Below are positions 50,954-62,905 of a DNA stretch of 64,000 nucleotides, in pieces. The stretch is from Lepeophtheirus salmonis. Taxonomy: Eukaryota > Arthropoda > Copepoda > Siphonostomatoida > Caligidae. The stretch spans positions 3,596,001 to 3,660,000 of the forward strand of contig NC_052140.2 of assembly GCF_016086655.4 (NCBI RefSeq), given 5' to 3'. The notes under the pieces are model-generated. The model was not told the DNA's origin. It was given only the letters and a program-made list of their open reading frames with translations, and ran no database searches. Made by a program: the position numbers and the translations under genes. Positions within the stretch are counted from its first letter, which is position 1. Every line of letters starts with the position of its first letter.

Positions 50954-51960
50954 TTATTTTAGTTTCATTATTCTCTGCACTGAGAAATTCTCCTTTACTG
51001 ACAGCTGTTTTAGTCTAAAATGGGCATTACTCTCCCAACTACGTTTTTCCTCCACTTCTTCCTCAGCAACTTCAGCAAACCGAAAAATTGACAGAGTCTC
51101 CCGAAACTGTTCTAGAATTTTTATTTCAAAAATTAAACTTACAGTAACTTCTATAATTCTCCACAGCATCTGTTTTGATTGATTTGGTGAAAATGAATCA
51201 TAACAAATTCTAGCCAAGCACGTCCTTAGTTTCACCTTAAATTTATCTTCTTCCAGGATCCATTTTTGTATTTTAAAACTGTTAGGGTTCCGTTTTCCAT
51301 GAAGTTCCATAATAATTAACTTATGATTGGAATAAGGTTCTGATTTGTATGAAGCTGTTTTCAACAAACTGCCTAACTGAGGAGAAAGCAAATCCATATC
51401 AATTCTTGACATCTGACTTCCTTTTCTCCAAGAAAATACATCGAACGGACTCAACACACGGATGATATCTACAAGACTAAACCCGCAAACTAAATTTCTC
51501 ATAATGGTTATATTCGGGTGTCGAGTAAGAATTCTAAAAAGATCAACATTTAAATCACCAATCAAACTAAAAGGCAAAATATCTTTCCTTTGATTATTAA
51601 TTATAGCCTGAAAGAAAGAAGAGGATTTCTCACTGGGGCCAAAATTATTTAAGATACAAAGTATCCATCCATGGACGTTTATTCTTTGATACAAGAAACA
51701 TCCTCAAGTCTACACGTAATCAGAGGTATGACTCCTATATTCGAACCATTCCCAGTAAAATAATACCAAAAGCTTTTGGTTAAACAAATAGGACAGTTGC
51801 TATAACACGAGGAAGAGCTCTCCGATTTAATGTCTTGAAGACAAATGATATCGGGATCCAATGACATCAAATAATTCATAAGTGCATATCTGGATCTTCT
51901 ATCTTTACCACCTCGAGTATTGAGAGAAATGGTCCGGTTAATCCCAATGTTTAATTCTAA
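50954..51960 (-). pseudogene. LINE endonuclease (EEP family) region, copy 1
   Basis: Two overlapping frames (51679-51879 and 50954-51694) encode LNTRGGKDRRSRYALMNYL, DPDIICLQDIKSES, FSLIGDLNVDLFR, SQMSRIDMDLLSPQL and SEPYSNHKLIIMEL. These correspond to the apurinic endonuclease-like fold: the LQE position reads LQD, GDxN is kept, SRID is kept, and the terminal SDH reads SNH. One frameshift near 51690 and two changed active-site positions suggest inactivity. The tail after this is the linker to RT. Confidence 0.85.
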
Positions 51961-52149
51961 TTCATTGGAAATTCTGACAGTAAATTAGTCCTAAATTTTG
52001 ATTTGTATTTTTTTTTTTTTTTTGGAAAGCTTCATTTTAATATACAGGTGAATGAATAAAAGAATAAGCTTATTTCTTATACTACATAATATACATTTTA
52101 TTTACAAGACATGTTGTGAATCCCTTTGTGATGCATCTTCACCTTCATG

Positions 52150-54215
52150 TGTTTTTTTTTTTTCAACATTCTTTATTTGGTTTATATATTATATAAAACA
52201 TACATATATAAATAAACCGGAGTGATTGCGTAAAAAGTACATAAATAAACATTATAGTTTTTACTTAATGCTCCGGGGTAGAATTTCAACTAATAAGACA
52301 CTATTTTTCTTTTCCAACCCATAGGGAGGCCCAAACGCTAACCATGCAGCTCCCAGAATCCATTCACAGCTGCATCAAAGTTTAGGGGGCCATCTTAACG
52401 TGACACGGGCATGGCATTGAATAATATTTTGAAGAATTAACAAGTGGAAATCTTATTCTGCCATCGTTGAGCAATTCTTCTGAATTTAAATTATGAACTG
52501 TTAAAATATCTTGTGTGATTGCATGCTCTTCTAAAATTGTGGGGTCCTTTAGATTTATAAAAAAGAAATTTTTATTTATATTTTGCCGAATTATATGAAC
52601 ACAGGCGTGAGCATCCAAATTATTCTTATAAGATGTAACTTTGTTGGTCATATTAGTACCCATCATAAGCCAAATGTACAGTTCTCGGTTCGTTATACTT
52701 CTTCTCCATTCTACTGCTGGATTTCTTGATTTTAAATTTTCGGGACAATACGAGATAGTTGGGCTACTCCACCACCTATATGGGATTAATATATTTTCAT
52801 GGCGTCGATATAATTCTTATAAAACAAACAATTAAGCCATTTGTTTTCTTCTAAATAGCTTTTTCAGCTAGTTGCGGACTTGATGTAGCCTTACATAAAA
52901 TTAAAGGCATTACCAAATTTTTATAAAAGTCAACTCTTTTTTGAAAGAAAAACTTTTCCAAAAATAAATTCTTTCGCTGACGGAGGTCCGAATTTCGTTT
53001 CAGTTATCTTCATGAATACCACTGCTATTCCATTTGATACCCAAAATTTCCACCATTCTTCTAACTTGAAAACTTCCGTCTTTAAGATCCCCTTCAGGCT
53101 TCCAGGAACCCAAAGGTAAAATAGAGGTCTTATTTTTATTCATAGCCAATCCTGTTTTTTCTTAAACCTTAAGACTTTTATTCTGGCAATTAGCTGAGAC
53201 TCAGAATTCGGTTCTACGGTTAAAGTGACATCATCTGCATACAAATCAATAATATGCTGAGATCCCTCAAAGCTAATTACCTCTTTGTAACACATAAAAC
53301 AATTTCTTCAATTGCAGCCATGAAAAGAAGTGAAGCCGAGGGGCATCCCTGACGACAGCTCTTTTCTAAGATGATTGGCTGGCTTTCTAGTCCATCCAAT
53401 CAGATCGTCGAAATGCCATTATATAGCAAAGCTCGTACAGGGTTAAAAAAGCGTTTCGGAAGTAGCTTTTTATCATATCTAAGAATTTGCCTATGTAAAA
53501 TAGAGTCGAAAGCTCTGCAGAAGTCTATTGCGATTATTGCTCCAAACTTCTTCCTACTGTCCACTCTATCAATTGCAGCTTGAATATTGCATGAAACATC
53601 GGAAATTTTCCTTTCTTTAAAAATCCTTTTAGTTCAATCCCATTTATTTTTTTGTTGAGAATTGGTTGTATCTGTTAAGCCAATACTCAAGAGAGAATCC
53701 TACATGATTCATTGAGAACAGTAATTGGTCTCCAATGGCTATAGTTTTTCCCATCTCCTTTTTTCGGAATCAATGCAATTTTTCCTTTTGGTTATGATTT
53801 GGTTAGTCGTCCAAACTTTTCCATAGAACGTCCCGATTTTTAAAAGATACGGGAACGACTTCATCGCTAAAATTCGAATAGACTTTATCCGAGACTCCAT
53901 CTAGACCACAGGCTTTATCATCCTTATAATAATTTCCAATATAGTTATGTATAATATCTTTGGAGAAGATATAGTTCCCTTGAAGAGTGGAAATTACATC
54001 TCTTTTCGTTTGAAAAGTGGCCTCTTTTTGTGCCAACAATGTTTCGAAAATGGGAATGAAAGTAGTTTAACACATCTACCGGTTTAGTTCAAACTTTTCC
54101 TTCATGAATAATTTTTATAACACTGGGGGCAGAGTTTTCTTTTATTTTCAGTTTGATTAAGTTCAGGTGGTCAATCCGTAGGGTATCCTTCCGTTTCAAT
54201 ATAAAATCAGGAGGA
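52150..54215 (-). mobile_element. Non-LTR retrotransposon, same family (copy 2), 5' truncated
   Basis: This - strand copy begins inside the RT upstream region near 54215 (IDHLNLIKLKIKENSAPS) and ends at a run of T on the + strand (52151-52163), which is a poly(A) tail on the - strand. It runs in the same direction as copy 1 and lies just beyond copy 1's 5' end. The C-terminal EWRRSITNRELYIWLMMGTN block and 3' UTR match copy 1. Confidence 0.85.
52382..54170 (-). pseudogene. LINE reverse transcriptase, copy 2
   Basis: In order: YKDDKACGLDGVSDKVYSNF (53803-54039 frame), GAIIAIDFCRAFDS near 53502-53545 (first catalytic Asp), RQGCPSASLLFMA, and YADD encoded at 53230-53241 with IDLYADDVTLT around it. 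A C-terminal frame (52382-52666) contains MMGTNMTNKVTSYKNNLDAH and DPTILEEHAITQDIL. The catalytic boxes are better kept than in copy 1, but the frames are shifted and stopped between 53.7 and 53.2 kb. Confidence 0.8.
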
Positions 54216-55184
54216 AGAATACAAATACATTACAGGCAGGGCGTCCGTGTGACTCACAGGCTGAGCGAGGGAAAAGGAAAGTGTTTCTTTATCATAATGA
54301 AGAGGAAAATCCGTATATAAAGGGATCCTTTAATAGGAGCCTTGGATGACAAAATTACTAATTAGGGCCCAATATTAGCACTTAACACTTTTAAAGGACA
54401 CTTGAATAAACACTTGTTGTTTCATTGGAAATTAGAGATAAATTTCAATGTTAGAAACAGTCTCTAACCTTTCTGAATCTTTTTTTTTTTGTAGCGAGGA
54501 AAATATGATACCTTCATTCTCTACAAATATACATACCAATTAGTTTAAAGTTTTTGGAGTTTTAAAAAATTCAGAAATTCAGAAAATTAATCTAGAGCCA
54601 TATCTGATTCCAAAAAAATATTTAAATCCATATTGCAGCTGAATTAAACATTTTAGAACCAAATACTATATAGTAGATAAAGTTATAATTAATTAAACTT
54701 GGAATAAGTTACTTTGATTAAAAAACAATGAAAATTCCGATACGTTATTCCTTTTCTCTTGCACTTGATGTGTGTGCATTCGCGCCCAGGCAATTCCTAG
54801 AGAAAGAAATATACATATATATATATGTATATGAATTTTCCCAAAAGATTCCAAAGGTTAGATGGAGTAATTGTAATACTTTAATGCATACCTCACCTTA
54901 ATCAGTACATCTCCATCTAACCAATTAAAGGAACATTAAAAACAAAATTCGTTGGTCTTCATCATTTAAATTACATCTTTTCTTAATTTCATGATTTTAT
55001 ATAAAATATAAGTTTATATTTGAAATCAGAAGTACATTTTGCAAAAAATAAATCAATTTTTATGTGGCTTATTGTTTTTTTCTCGTTTTTTTTTTCATAT
55101 TTAAAAGGTTTTATTTTTTTAAAACCCAATGGATTCATCAGAAGCGTAAATTATAAATGGTATTTCATTTGCATAAAAACATTT
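54216..55184. other. AT-rich DNA, no gene seen
   Basis: It contains a TA palindrome at about 54809-54830 and homopolymer T runs. Confidence 0.5.
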
Positions 55185-55690
55185 GTGCCCCGTTAACACA
55201 AAAGCAAGCTGAATTAAGTGTGAATTACATTTGTATTCTTTTACAAATGATCGTCAATTTCAATCAACAAAATATTCTTATTAACGATTTGGATGTGCCA
55301 CAAAGTCATAAATTTAATCATAATTGAAGGAGAAGGGATTTCTCAATGTTGCTAAGTTATACTCATAAATGTTCAATTAGTCTTAAATAAATTCCATCAA
55401 ATGCCGTCAATAATGAAAAAAACTAAACACTTGTATTGAATACTACTTGATGTCAATGATAAACATTGATATTTGCATTAAGTTAAACTAATATGTACTG
55501 AAAATCCCTATTAAACGTTTAAATTTGTACAATTATTTTTTTGATCGATTAAGGATAAGATTAGTAGGATAATTAGAGAAAAATATCTTAGTATTTCCAT
55601 TGTTTAACTTAATTTTTATCTCCAATATGGAAATAAGATTGTATAAAGATGAAATAACACATTCAAATATACTTTAGGGTTACATATAAT
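55185..55690 (+). repeat. Dispersed repeat family B, longest copy
   Basis: GTTAACACAAAAGCAAGCTG, TCATAATTGAAGGAGAAGGG, TTGTATTGAATACTACTTGA, TGTCAATGATAAACATTGAT and ATATGTACTGAAAATCCCTA define the family. No ORF or clear terminal repeats were found. Confidence 0.65.
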
Positions 55691-56649
55691 AATTATTTAT
55701 TATACCTTCAAAATGACACTAATTTGAGTTTTGTATCCTAATTTGTTCCTATTTTATGGTAGATTATGCGTTTCTAAGGTTTTGTATGGCTTTGACTTTT
55801 GGTGTTCACTCTCAAAGTTTAATGTTCTCTTACTTTTAAAATATATATCTTCTTACATTTTCCCGTAATCCTGCTTACTAACAGAGAGACACACTTACCG
55901 AGGTGATTACATCGTTAGCGTAGATAATTAGGAATAGAGGGATAATATAAATCAAAAAGGAGTCTCAATTGATCTTCACTTTTGTTATTTTGGCCATAAA
56001 AGTCACATGAAAATAAAATGAGAAATGCAAACATTAATTTAAGAAAATACATAGAATGAGATCCGTAAAGGTACATTTCAAAAGAGAGGAAAAAGTGTTA
56101 ATAAATTACTATTAAATTGAATTTATTCATATAAAAAAGAAATCTATATAAATGAGTAGGGATATGATTTTTGTAGATGACGAAGAAAAGGCGGTATTGA
56201 GACTAATGCTGTTACTGAATTAAGACACTTGCTAACCTCAATTTTATGATTTTTTTATATGAATTACTGCTACAAAAAGGAGAAACTCCTATATTTAAAA
56301 TAACATTATTGCATTGAAATTATTAAAGATATATTTATAATATTTTATAAAAATACAGCTACTTTTTCAGTGAGAGATATTAAAACCGACAAAAAAATAA
56401 AAAAAAACAACACACAAACACTCAGTTAGATTTTTTTAACACTGTGCTCCCAGTTGTTAAGAAGTTTTGCTCTGTTTTTCCAAGGAGCAAGTGTTTGAGT
56501 AGAGCTGTGATATTGCATGAGCTTGAGACTTTTTACAATTGGTACATGAGCTGTGTGTTTGATTTTTCAAAGCTGTCATCATTACTACTTTAATATCAAG
56601 TGAAAAATCAAAGTATAAAGTAATACCTAGTGCTTGAAGGACAAAAGTA
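55691..56649. other. AT-rich DNA, no gene seen
   Basis: No ORF or repeat was recognised. Confidence 0.5.
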
Positions 56650-56885
56650 GATACTGATGATTAGTTACGGAGTTTATAAGTATAAGCCCTTGTTAAATCC
56701 AGACTATATTTGAGGATCAACATCGGAATAATTCCTACCAATGCCCTTGTAAGATACGGAAGGGGCTTTGTGTTTATGTCCTTTATCTTCGAGCTGCTTA
56801 TAATTAATCGAATGAAACGTTTTGACAGCAAAGCGGTCCTCCTCCAAAACGTTCTTTAAATTTTTAGGATTACCATGTTGTTTAT
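56650..56885 (-). repeat. Dispersed repeat family A, copy 7 (inverted)
   Basis: The reverse complement contains the GGTAATCC start, the AACGTTTTGGAGGAGGACC block, CATTCGATTAATTATAAGC and the GATCCTCAAATATAGTCTGG end. It is the only minus-oriented copy seen. Confidence 0.6.
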
Positions 56886-57091
56886 TGGTTTCTTTTCCTT
56901 TTTTTTTTAATTTACAACTGTAGTTATGAGTATGACATTATTCATAGCATTTTGTCAATAGTAAATCATTTGCCTTTTTATACCTATCATACAGCATTTG
57001 ATGTCATCAAGAAGGGGAATTATTTTTCGCACGCCGAATAGGATCATTTTTTGAGTACATTGTATAAGTTTGGCCGCACGTACGTCATGTT

Positions 57092-57721
57092 TTCTTTTTC
57101 TATCTCGAAATGGGAGACAACGACAGCGGATCGTCGAAATTCAATTACCGCAACCTTTTAATAATAAGGAAATAACTTGAATATATACTATATTATTTAT
57201 TAGATTAGGAGGAAAGGGATAAGAATTTTTTCGAGATATTCGGACAATTAGTACTTTGGAGGATAATGAAAGTATTTGGGAGATCTCATTTTGTGGAGGA
57301 CGTCGGAATTTGTCCTGTATGAAGTATTCCGGGAGATGGGGGGTTTGGATTCGATCTGTGGAGTGATAAATGAGACTGGTTGAGATTAATTAAGTAAAGC
57401 ACTACTACTATTTTTTGTACCAAACATTAACCATTACAGTGTTAAGATAAGAACTTCTATGTCTTCAAATCAATTTCCTCCTGAAACAGAAAATTACTAC
57501 AAACACATATAAATAGAAGTATGGAGCACAAACTTTAATTATTGCCCTGGACAATTATTTGAGCAACTGTGATCGATTGATTAGAGATCTCTACTCCAAT
57601 AGAATATTCTTCGCTTTGCTACACTTATTGATGTTATTTACTTACTATTACAAGGTTGGGATAATTTAATTTCAACTCTCCGTTGTCGCTGTCTCAAATT
57701 TCAAAATAGAAAGAGAAAGTA
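57092..57721. mobile_element. MITE with about 85-bp terminal inverted repeats
   Basis: The left terminus (57092-57176) contains GGGAGACAACGACAGCGGA and CGCAACCTTTTAATAATA. The right terminus (57635-57721) carries TCCGTTGTCGCTGTCTC and TATTACAAGGTTGGG, its imperfect reverse complement. The interior shares TTCGAGATATTCGGACAATT and TTTGGAGGAT with the CHID1-intron copy. It has no ORF. Confidence 0.75.
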
Positions 57722-58419
57722 TGACATGCTCGTAAATTTATACAAAGTACCCATTTTTGTTTAAGAATAAGTAGGATGCGCATCGAATAAAAGTGTTTAT
57801 ATCTGCCTTCTACATTAAATCCCTGGTATATGTTCTATAGAAAAACGAAACACAAAGGCTACATTACGTGATTATTGAGAAATACTGTAAGCATACATCA
57901 AAGTTATTTGGCGATCTAAGAAAGAAGGTGATATTATAAATATTATTTCAATTTCAATGTAGGAAAAACAACAAATAATGACACATCTTTGTATGTATAA
58001 TGCAGTTTCAATTAAAATATGATATTATATTGTAAAAATCTATCGCAAAACAAAACTAAAAAAAGCTTACTAATTTTCCTTTCCAAATCTTGATGATGAT
58101 GTATGGCTATTCTAATGAGATTTTCTTTTGAGCTTCATCTCTTTCTCTCTATAGATACTTCTTTTTCATTTATTTCTTTTTTGGCAAGGTTGCAAATTTG
58201 AGGCACAAGTAATGATAATAGTATGTTGAATAAAACACTCCTTTGAGAGAAATATATTATTTTAATGCACTTCTTCAAGACTTTTGTACCTAGATATTTT
58301 AAATATTATGTTTGTACAGTGTGTTTAAAAAAAACCACGGGAAATTTACTTATCCACTAAAATAGGCTTCTATTAGTAGCTGTCAGATACTACTAGATTC
58401 AATTGCATGCTGTGATGAG

Positions 58420-58640
58420 TGTTGTGTTGATCCTTATTTAGGACTAAAGACTCCAGTCCTATCTGCTTCTGTTGCATTCCTGTCTTTCAGTCCTGGATAT
58501 TAGTTCTAAAACTGATAAATTTTGGTCTTTGATGACGTCAATCAACTTTATTTCTTCTTTTTTAATCAGTTTTAGTACTGACGGTCCAAAGGACCGATCC
58601 TATACTGGTCTGGACCGAATAAATAATGACTGACACAACA
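58420..58640. repeat. Family E (GGTCC/CRE) copy
   Basis: GGACTAAAGACTCCAGTCCT, TTTGATGACGTCAATCAACT and GACGGTCCAAAGGACCGATC form the fullest copy, about 200 bp, with GGTCC words inverted around the CRE octamer. Confidence 0.55.
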
Positions 58641-60464
58641 ATAACTGTGATCATACACTAAGATCTATCCAGTAGGAACTTAAATCGAGAGGGAAAGTTG
58701 TCTGAAGCTCGTAATAGCACCATTATTAGCCCCTGGGATCTCACACTCACACACTGAATCATTGTCATAACTCCACGAGTTATATGATGCTACTAATTGT
58801 ACCATTATCAGCTCCTAGAGTATGCTCTTGATCTCACTAGGACCCAAAAGGGTTTTTCCCTGATACTGTCAAACTTAATTGATGAATTTGAACGGTCGAT
58901 CAGACTCAGATATGCAACTGAGTCCTTCTTCTAACTCCACAAGTTTCTTTACCTTGTAAACAAGGGTCTTACCCACGTTGTCAACAAATCTCCTTGACTC
59001 TCTGTGGCCATTGGTCAAAATAGCTGCGACAGGTTAATGTTTTATTTCCATTTTTACTAGTAAGTTAGCAAAGGAAGCTCTAATTTTGACTTTAAACACC
59101 TCTTTTAAAGGTCTTGTTATTATTCTTTTTTTGATCAACCAGGACTTTAAAAATTATATATTCAATGCAACCTTCTATAAATTGCATTTTAAATGTATTT
59201 CTGTAAATACCCTTTGGGTCCTTGTGTCATAGTAATCAGACCCAGAAGCTATGAATGGTGCAATTAGTAACATTTGAAAGCTTTCTCACTCGACTAAAGC
59301 CTCAATAGCATAAATGAATGTAATTGAATCTTGAATCAGTTAATAATACAGAATCATCATAATACTTATCCCAAGGGTCTACCAGGTATTTGATCTCAAT
59401 TAATGTGACATCATTGGAAAGATCTATTTAAGTTCTTTGAAATGATGTATGAATTAGCTTTGTAGATTTTAGAGTTGTCAAATTTTTTTGTTTTGGGAGT
59501 GTTTCTCTGCTATGGGGAAATGACGACTTCAACACATTGAAAACAGGATGGAAAGACCATGTACCGAGAAATCTTTTGTGAAAAATTCCTTCCTCAATGC
59601 AGAGCATTTAAAATGTGGGTCCAGCACATTCAGGTAATTGAGTAGCTTTAAAAGTTTATTTTTAAACTTACAAAATCGGCGGGGGTCAAATACTTATTTA
59701 CAACGCATGAAGAGACATAATTAAAAGCTCAAGCTAAATCCATTTGTTATTTGTACCTGATAAAATGTCCTCCTTATAGAATAAATACTCTGTATTTTTA
59801 ATACTATTATTTAAATTTGTATTCATAAATTCAAAATAACAAATAATCAATTGACTTTTGTGTAATAAACTTATAAATGAGAGTGATCACTATTTTTGAA
59901 ATAATATAGTATGAACGAAACATATCTATGGACCACTAAAATAGATTTTGGTCTCACTTTAAGTCATTCCAAAATCGCCAGGGCCATTTAATTTTTTCTG
60001 GCTAACTTTAATATGATGCTGCCAAAATATATTGGTTTTAGATATGCCCCTAACTATAACTCACTATGTTGATGTATTAAAGGAAGTTGTTCATTGTCTA
60101 ACGGTGACATAAACAACTAAATAAATAACCTACTGCATCTTAAAGTTTTGGTCCTTAAACTTGTTTCAGTTATATTTGACCTACAGGAAATGCATATTTT
60201 TTGAGACATTTCTATAGTTTGTGATTGAATTTTTGATAATGTGTGAATAATGGATTAGTTTTGTTAGCTGTTTATTATTTTTTTGCAGATTATAATTATT
60301 TTGGGGTATTGAAATATTGGGATGTACAGGGTTCATCTGATTTAGTCTTACACATTTTATTATTTTCCAGTTTTCAAGAGTAAATTTTAAACAAGAGATT
60401 TTGTGAGGACACTTATTTTACAAAATTATTTGAAAATAGTGTTCAGCAGAATTTCAATTCCATA
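58641..60464. other. Non-coding, with a possible Tc1-like end
   Basis: GGGGGTCAAATACTTATTT at about 59684 resembles the terminal sequence of Tc1 elements. The preceding 59500-59640 reads weakly like transposase but cannot be aligned by eye. Two similar segments with AATTGTACCATTATCAGCTC and AATAGCACCATTATTAGCCC lie at 58.7-58.85 kb. Confidence 0.35.
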
Positions 60465-61150
60465 TGTGAGCCCTCAGCTCAAATAATAGCCTTCATACAA
60501 GGCCTAAATCTCTTTCAAACATTGACTATGTAGTGAGGCTTGAGCTTCGTCCACTCCATGTTGATGGAAGCCTCTAAAGACTGGACACTCTTCCCAGGAG
60601 TAGCACACACCATCTCCTCCAAACGCGCCTACATAGAGTAGTCCAAGGGGTTCGCGTCTGTAGAGGAGGGCGGCCGCATTTTGAGGTGCCAAAAGTCCAG
60701 AAAGTTGTCTCTCAGGAAGGCTTGGGTCTTAGTAGCGCGAGGACATGGAGCTAGGCCTTGAGTGAAGACAAAGTTGTCCCCCAACTTTTCCTTGCCTAAG
60801 GTAGTACTTTCTTATCCAGAAGTTCAATGTAAGCATCTGCATCGAGTTGCTCTTTCCTCTCCACAAAAATGGGAGGGGAGACTTTGCTTGTGCTAGCCAC
60901 TGGATTTTTTGTTCTGAAAAAATGTATCACTAAAACTGAGACATTGTCTGGATTTTCAGTTGTAATGTAGCGACTTTTTTACAGTTTTATTACAGTGGCA
61001 TCATCGGTGAAATTTTTTTCATCAGAAAAGAGCAAAACTTTCCCTCAATTTTTGTTGGACTTGAAAAAATTTAGGATCTTCTTTGCTCTTTCCAACCGTC
61101 TCAGCTTGCTCTATTCCGAGATAAGTTATCTTGTTGTCCTCCTCTATTAT
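60465..61150 (-). pseudogene. Tc1/mariner-superfamily transposase, C-terminal two thirds
   Basis: In order on the - strand are LERAKKILNFFKSN, KVLLFSDEKNFTDDA (first Asp), RYITTENPDNVS, DADAYIELLDKKVLP, QGLAPCPRATKTQAFL, then PPSSTDANPLDYSM and KSVQSLEASINMEW near the C-terminus. Two features mark it as dead: the second catalytic Asp (QDGAP in relatives) is Gly, and in-frame stops occur. The N-terminal DNA-binding region is missing. Confidence 0.8.
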
Positions 61151-61751
61151 TTTGCTCTAATGTCATTTTGCATTGATAATAATTGAATGTGTACCACTGG
61201 TAAGATCAACCCTGTATATACGAGTATATATGTATAAGAAGTAAAAAATTAATTAGGATTTTCTCCTTTTCTTATTTTTTTGTACAAGATTGTTTTTATG
61301 TTGATACACCACACATGTTCTATAAATGGACATCTGTCGTCTATTACATTTTATATATAGTGATCACTCTAAAGTACACTTACTTGCAGATGGTCACATG
61401 ATATTGTTAACAATTTGTTTGATACTTTCATTCCAGTATTATTAACACGTTCAATTTAATATTCCCTAGATAGATCCATGTCACTTAATGCTTATTTCTG
61501 ATAAGACATAGGAATGTATGTATGTTTTGTTTATTTATTTTACCTTCATAATAACCTTCTCCAAATTTTGAAAGTGAATCAATTCCCTACAGAATTTGTA
61601 TATTATCCAACTTTTCTCCTTTGCTGTTAGCCAGAAGTGACTTTTTATTATTATATTTCATCATTCTTGATTAACAAAATGTGTTAAAATTCATTATTTA
61701 TTCATTGCAGTTGTTTGTTGATTTGTACCTATCAAGATATACATATTGTGC

Positions 61752-62075
61752 ACCTAGAGTGGTATAAAATATAACCTTCCATTACAGAATAATAAAAAAA
61801 TCCGAAGAATGAAATGGTATCCCTGACCATTAAAAGAAGAATTGGGAGAAGAATATCTTAGTTGTCATGACGTTTTATTAGATTAGCTTCAAAACAGTTA
61901 TGAGAGAAAGGAGTAAAATAAAAGCCTCACTTCATATTAAGCAAGGAAGGGGGAGGAATTCCTCCGTTTTTGATCATCCATTCTCCTCAGAGTACAACAA
62001 GGATTATAACTCCGACACAAATCAATCCTCAGTGTTACTCTCCATCAGTCATGAGCAAACTCATTTGTGATTACT
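61752..62075 (+). repeat. Dispersed repeat family A, copy 8
   Basis: GGTATCCCTGACCATTAAAA, TTGTCATGACGTTTTATTAG, AACAAGGATTATAACTCCGA and AATCAATCCTCAGTGTTACT follow the family order. Upstream TATAAAATATAACCTTCC matches copy 1. Confidence 0.65.
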
Positions 62076-62384
62076 TTAGCTTGTACTTATATTTTCTGCA
62101 TTGCAGAGCAAAATGTTATAAAAATATGATAACCTTGAGAGACAAAATTTCTTTGTGAAAGAGATCAGTCTATGTTTCTTGCGAACATGGGGTTGCTAGG
62201 ACCTTTTTTTTTAGGGTGGGGCTCAATATTTATTATTATTTCTTTTTTACTTTTAACACATAAATATTCTAAGAAAAGAATACATACAGAGTGGGGGGGG
62301 GAAACTTGTAGTACAGCAAAAACGGGATTTAAAGGAATCAAGAAAAAACAACTCAAAACTAATTTGTGAATAAACAATATATCT

Positions 62385-62905
62385 AGGTATATTTTTTATA
62401 GAATATGTCCTCCTTTATATGTAATAACAGACTCGACACGACGGTGAACATATTGACAGCTTTTGAAAATGAAGTCCGTCTTCATGGTATACCAAACTGT
62501 CATAATGGCATCTCGAAGCCAGTCCAAATTTGGATGGGATGTGCAGGAGACAATTTTTTCCAAAAAAACACCAATCACCAAAGTCTAGAGGATAGAAATC
62601 AGGGCTGGAGGAAAGCCACATTGAGGCAGGCCAGAAGTTAACCATATTGTCGCTGCAGAAGTTTTGGTTCTTACGGCCTGTATGCTTCCATTCCCCTCCT
62701 TGATGGACTACTTGATGTTGTCAACGTTCTCTGCAGCCTTCTCAGCACTGGCACATGTGCGGAGGAGATCGCAGAGGCGTTTTTTGTTGTTGTACACTTA
62801 TTACACAATATTTTTACACTTAGAGACAGGGGATGGAAACAAAGTCTGTTTATCTTTATTTGAGCTGTCGTTTGCTGACACAGTAAAGCATCGTAATTAA
62901 AAATA
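62385..62905 (-). pseudogene. Internally deleted Tc1/mariner-superfamily transposase
   Basis: The N-terminal part reads RLCDLLRTCASAEKAAENV, NIK, SIKEGNGSIQAVRTKT (HTH region). It runs directly into NFWPASMWLSSSPDFYPLDF, the C-terminal block with the third catalytic Asp, followed by HPNLDWLRDAIMT and RRVESVITYKGGHIL. The whole central region with the first two catalytic residues is missing. The junction lies near 62630-62650. This looks like an internal deletion derivative. Confidence 0.75.

Larger units (their letters stand above)
48480..51985 (-). mobile_element. Non-LTR retrotransposon, L1/Tx1-like (copy 1)
   Basis: Reading 5' to 3' on the - strand, an endonuclease region (about 51960-50954) is followed by RT (about 50870-49500), a C-terminal domain (EWRRTITETRIYERFMMGTN near 49600) and a 3' UTR to about 48480. 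The 3' UTR and C-terminal domain match copy 2 at 52.15-54.2 kb, so they are one family. The clade is an inference from the motif style. It is 5' truncated before the endonuclease start and carries many stops. Confidence 0.85.
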
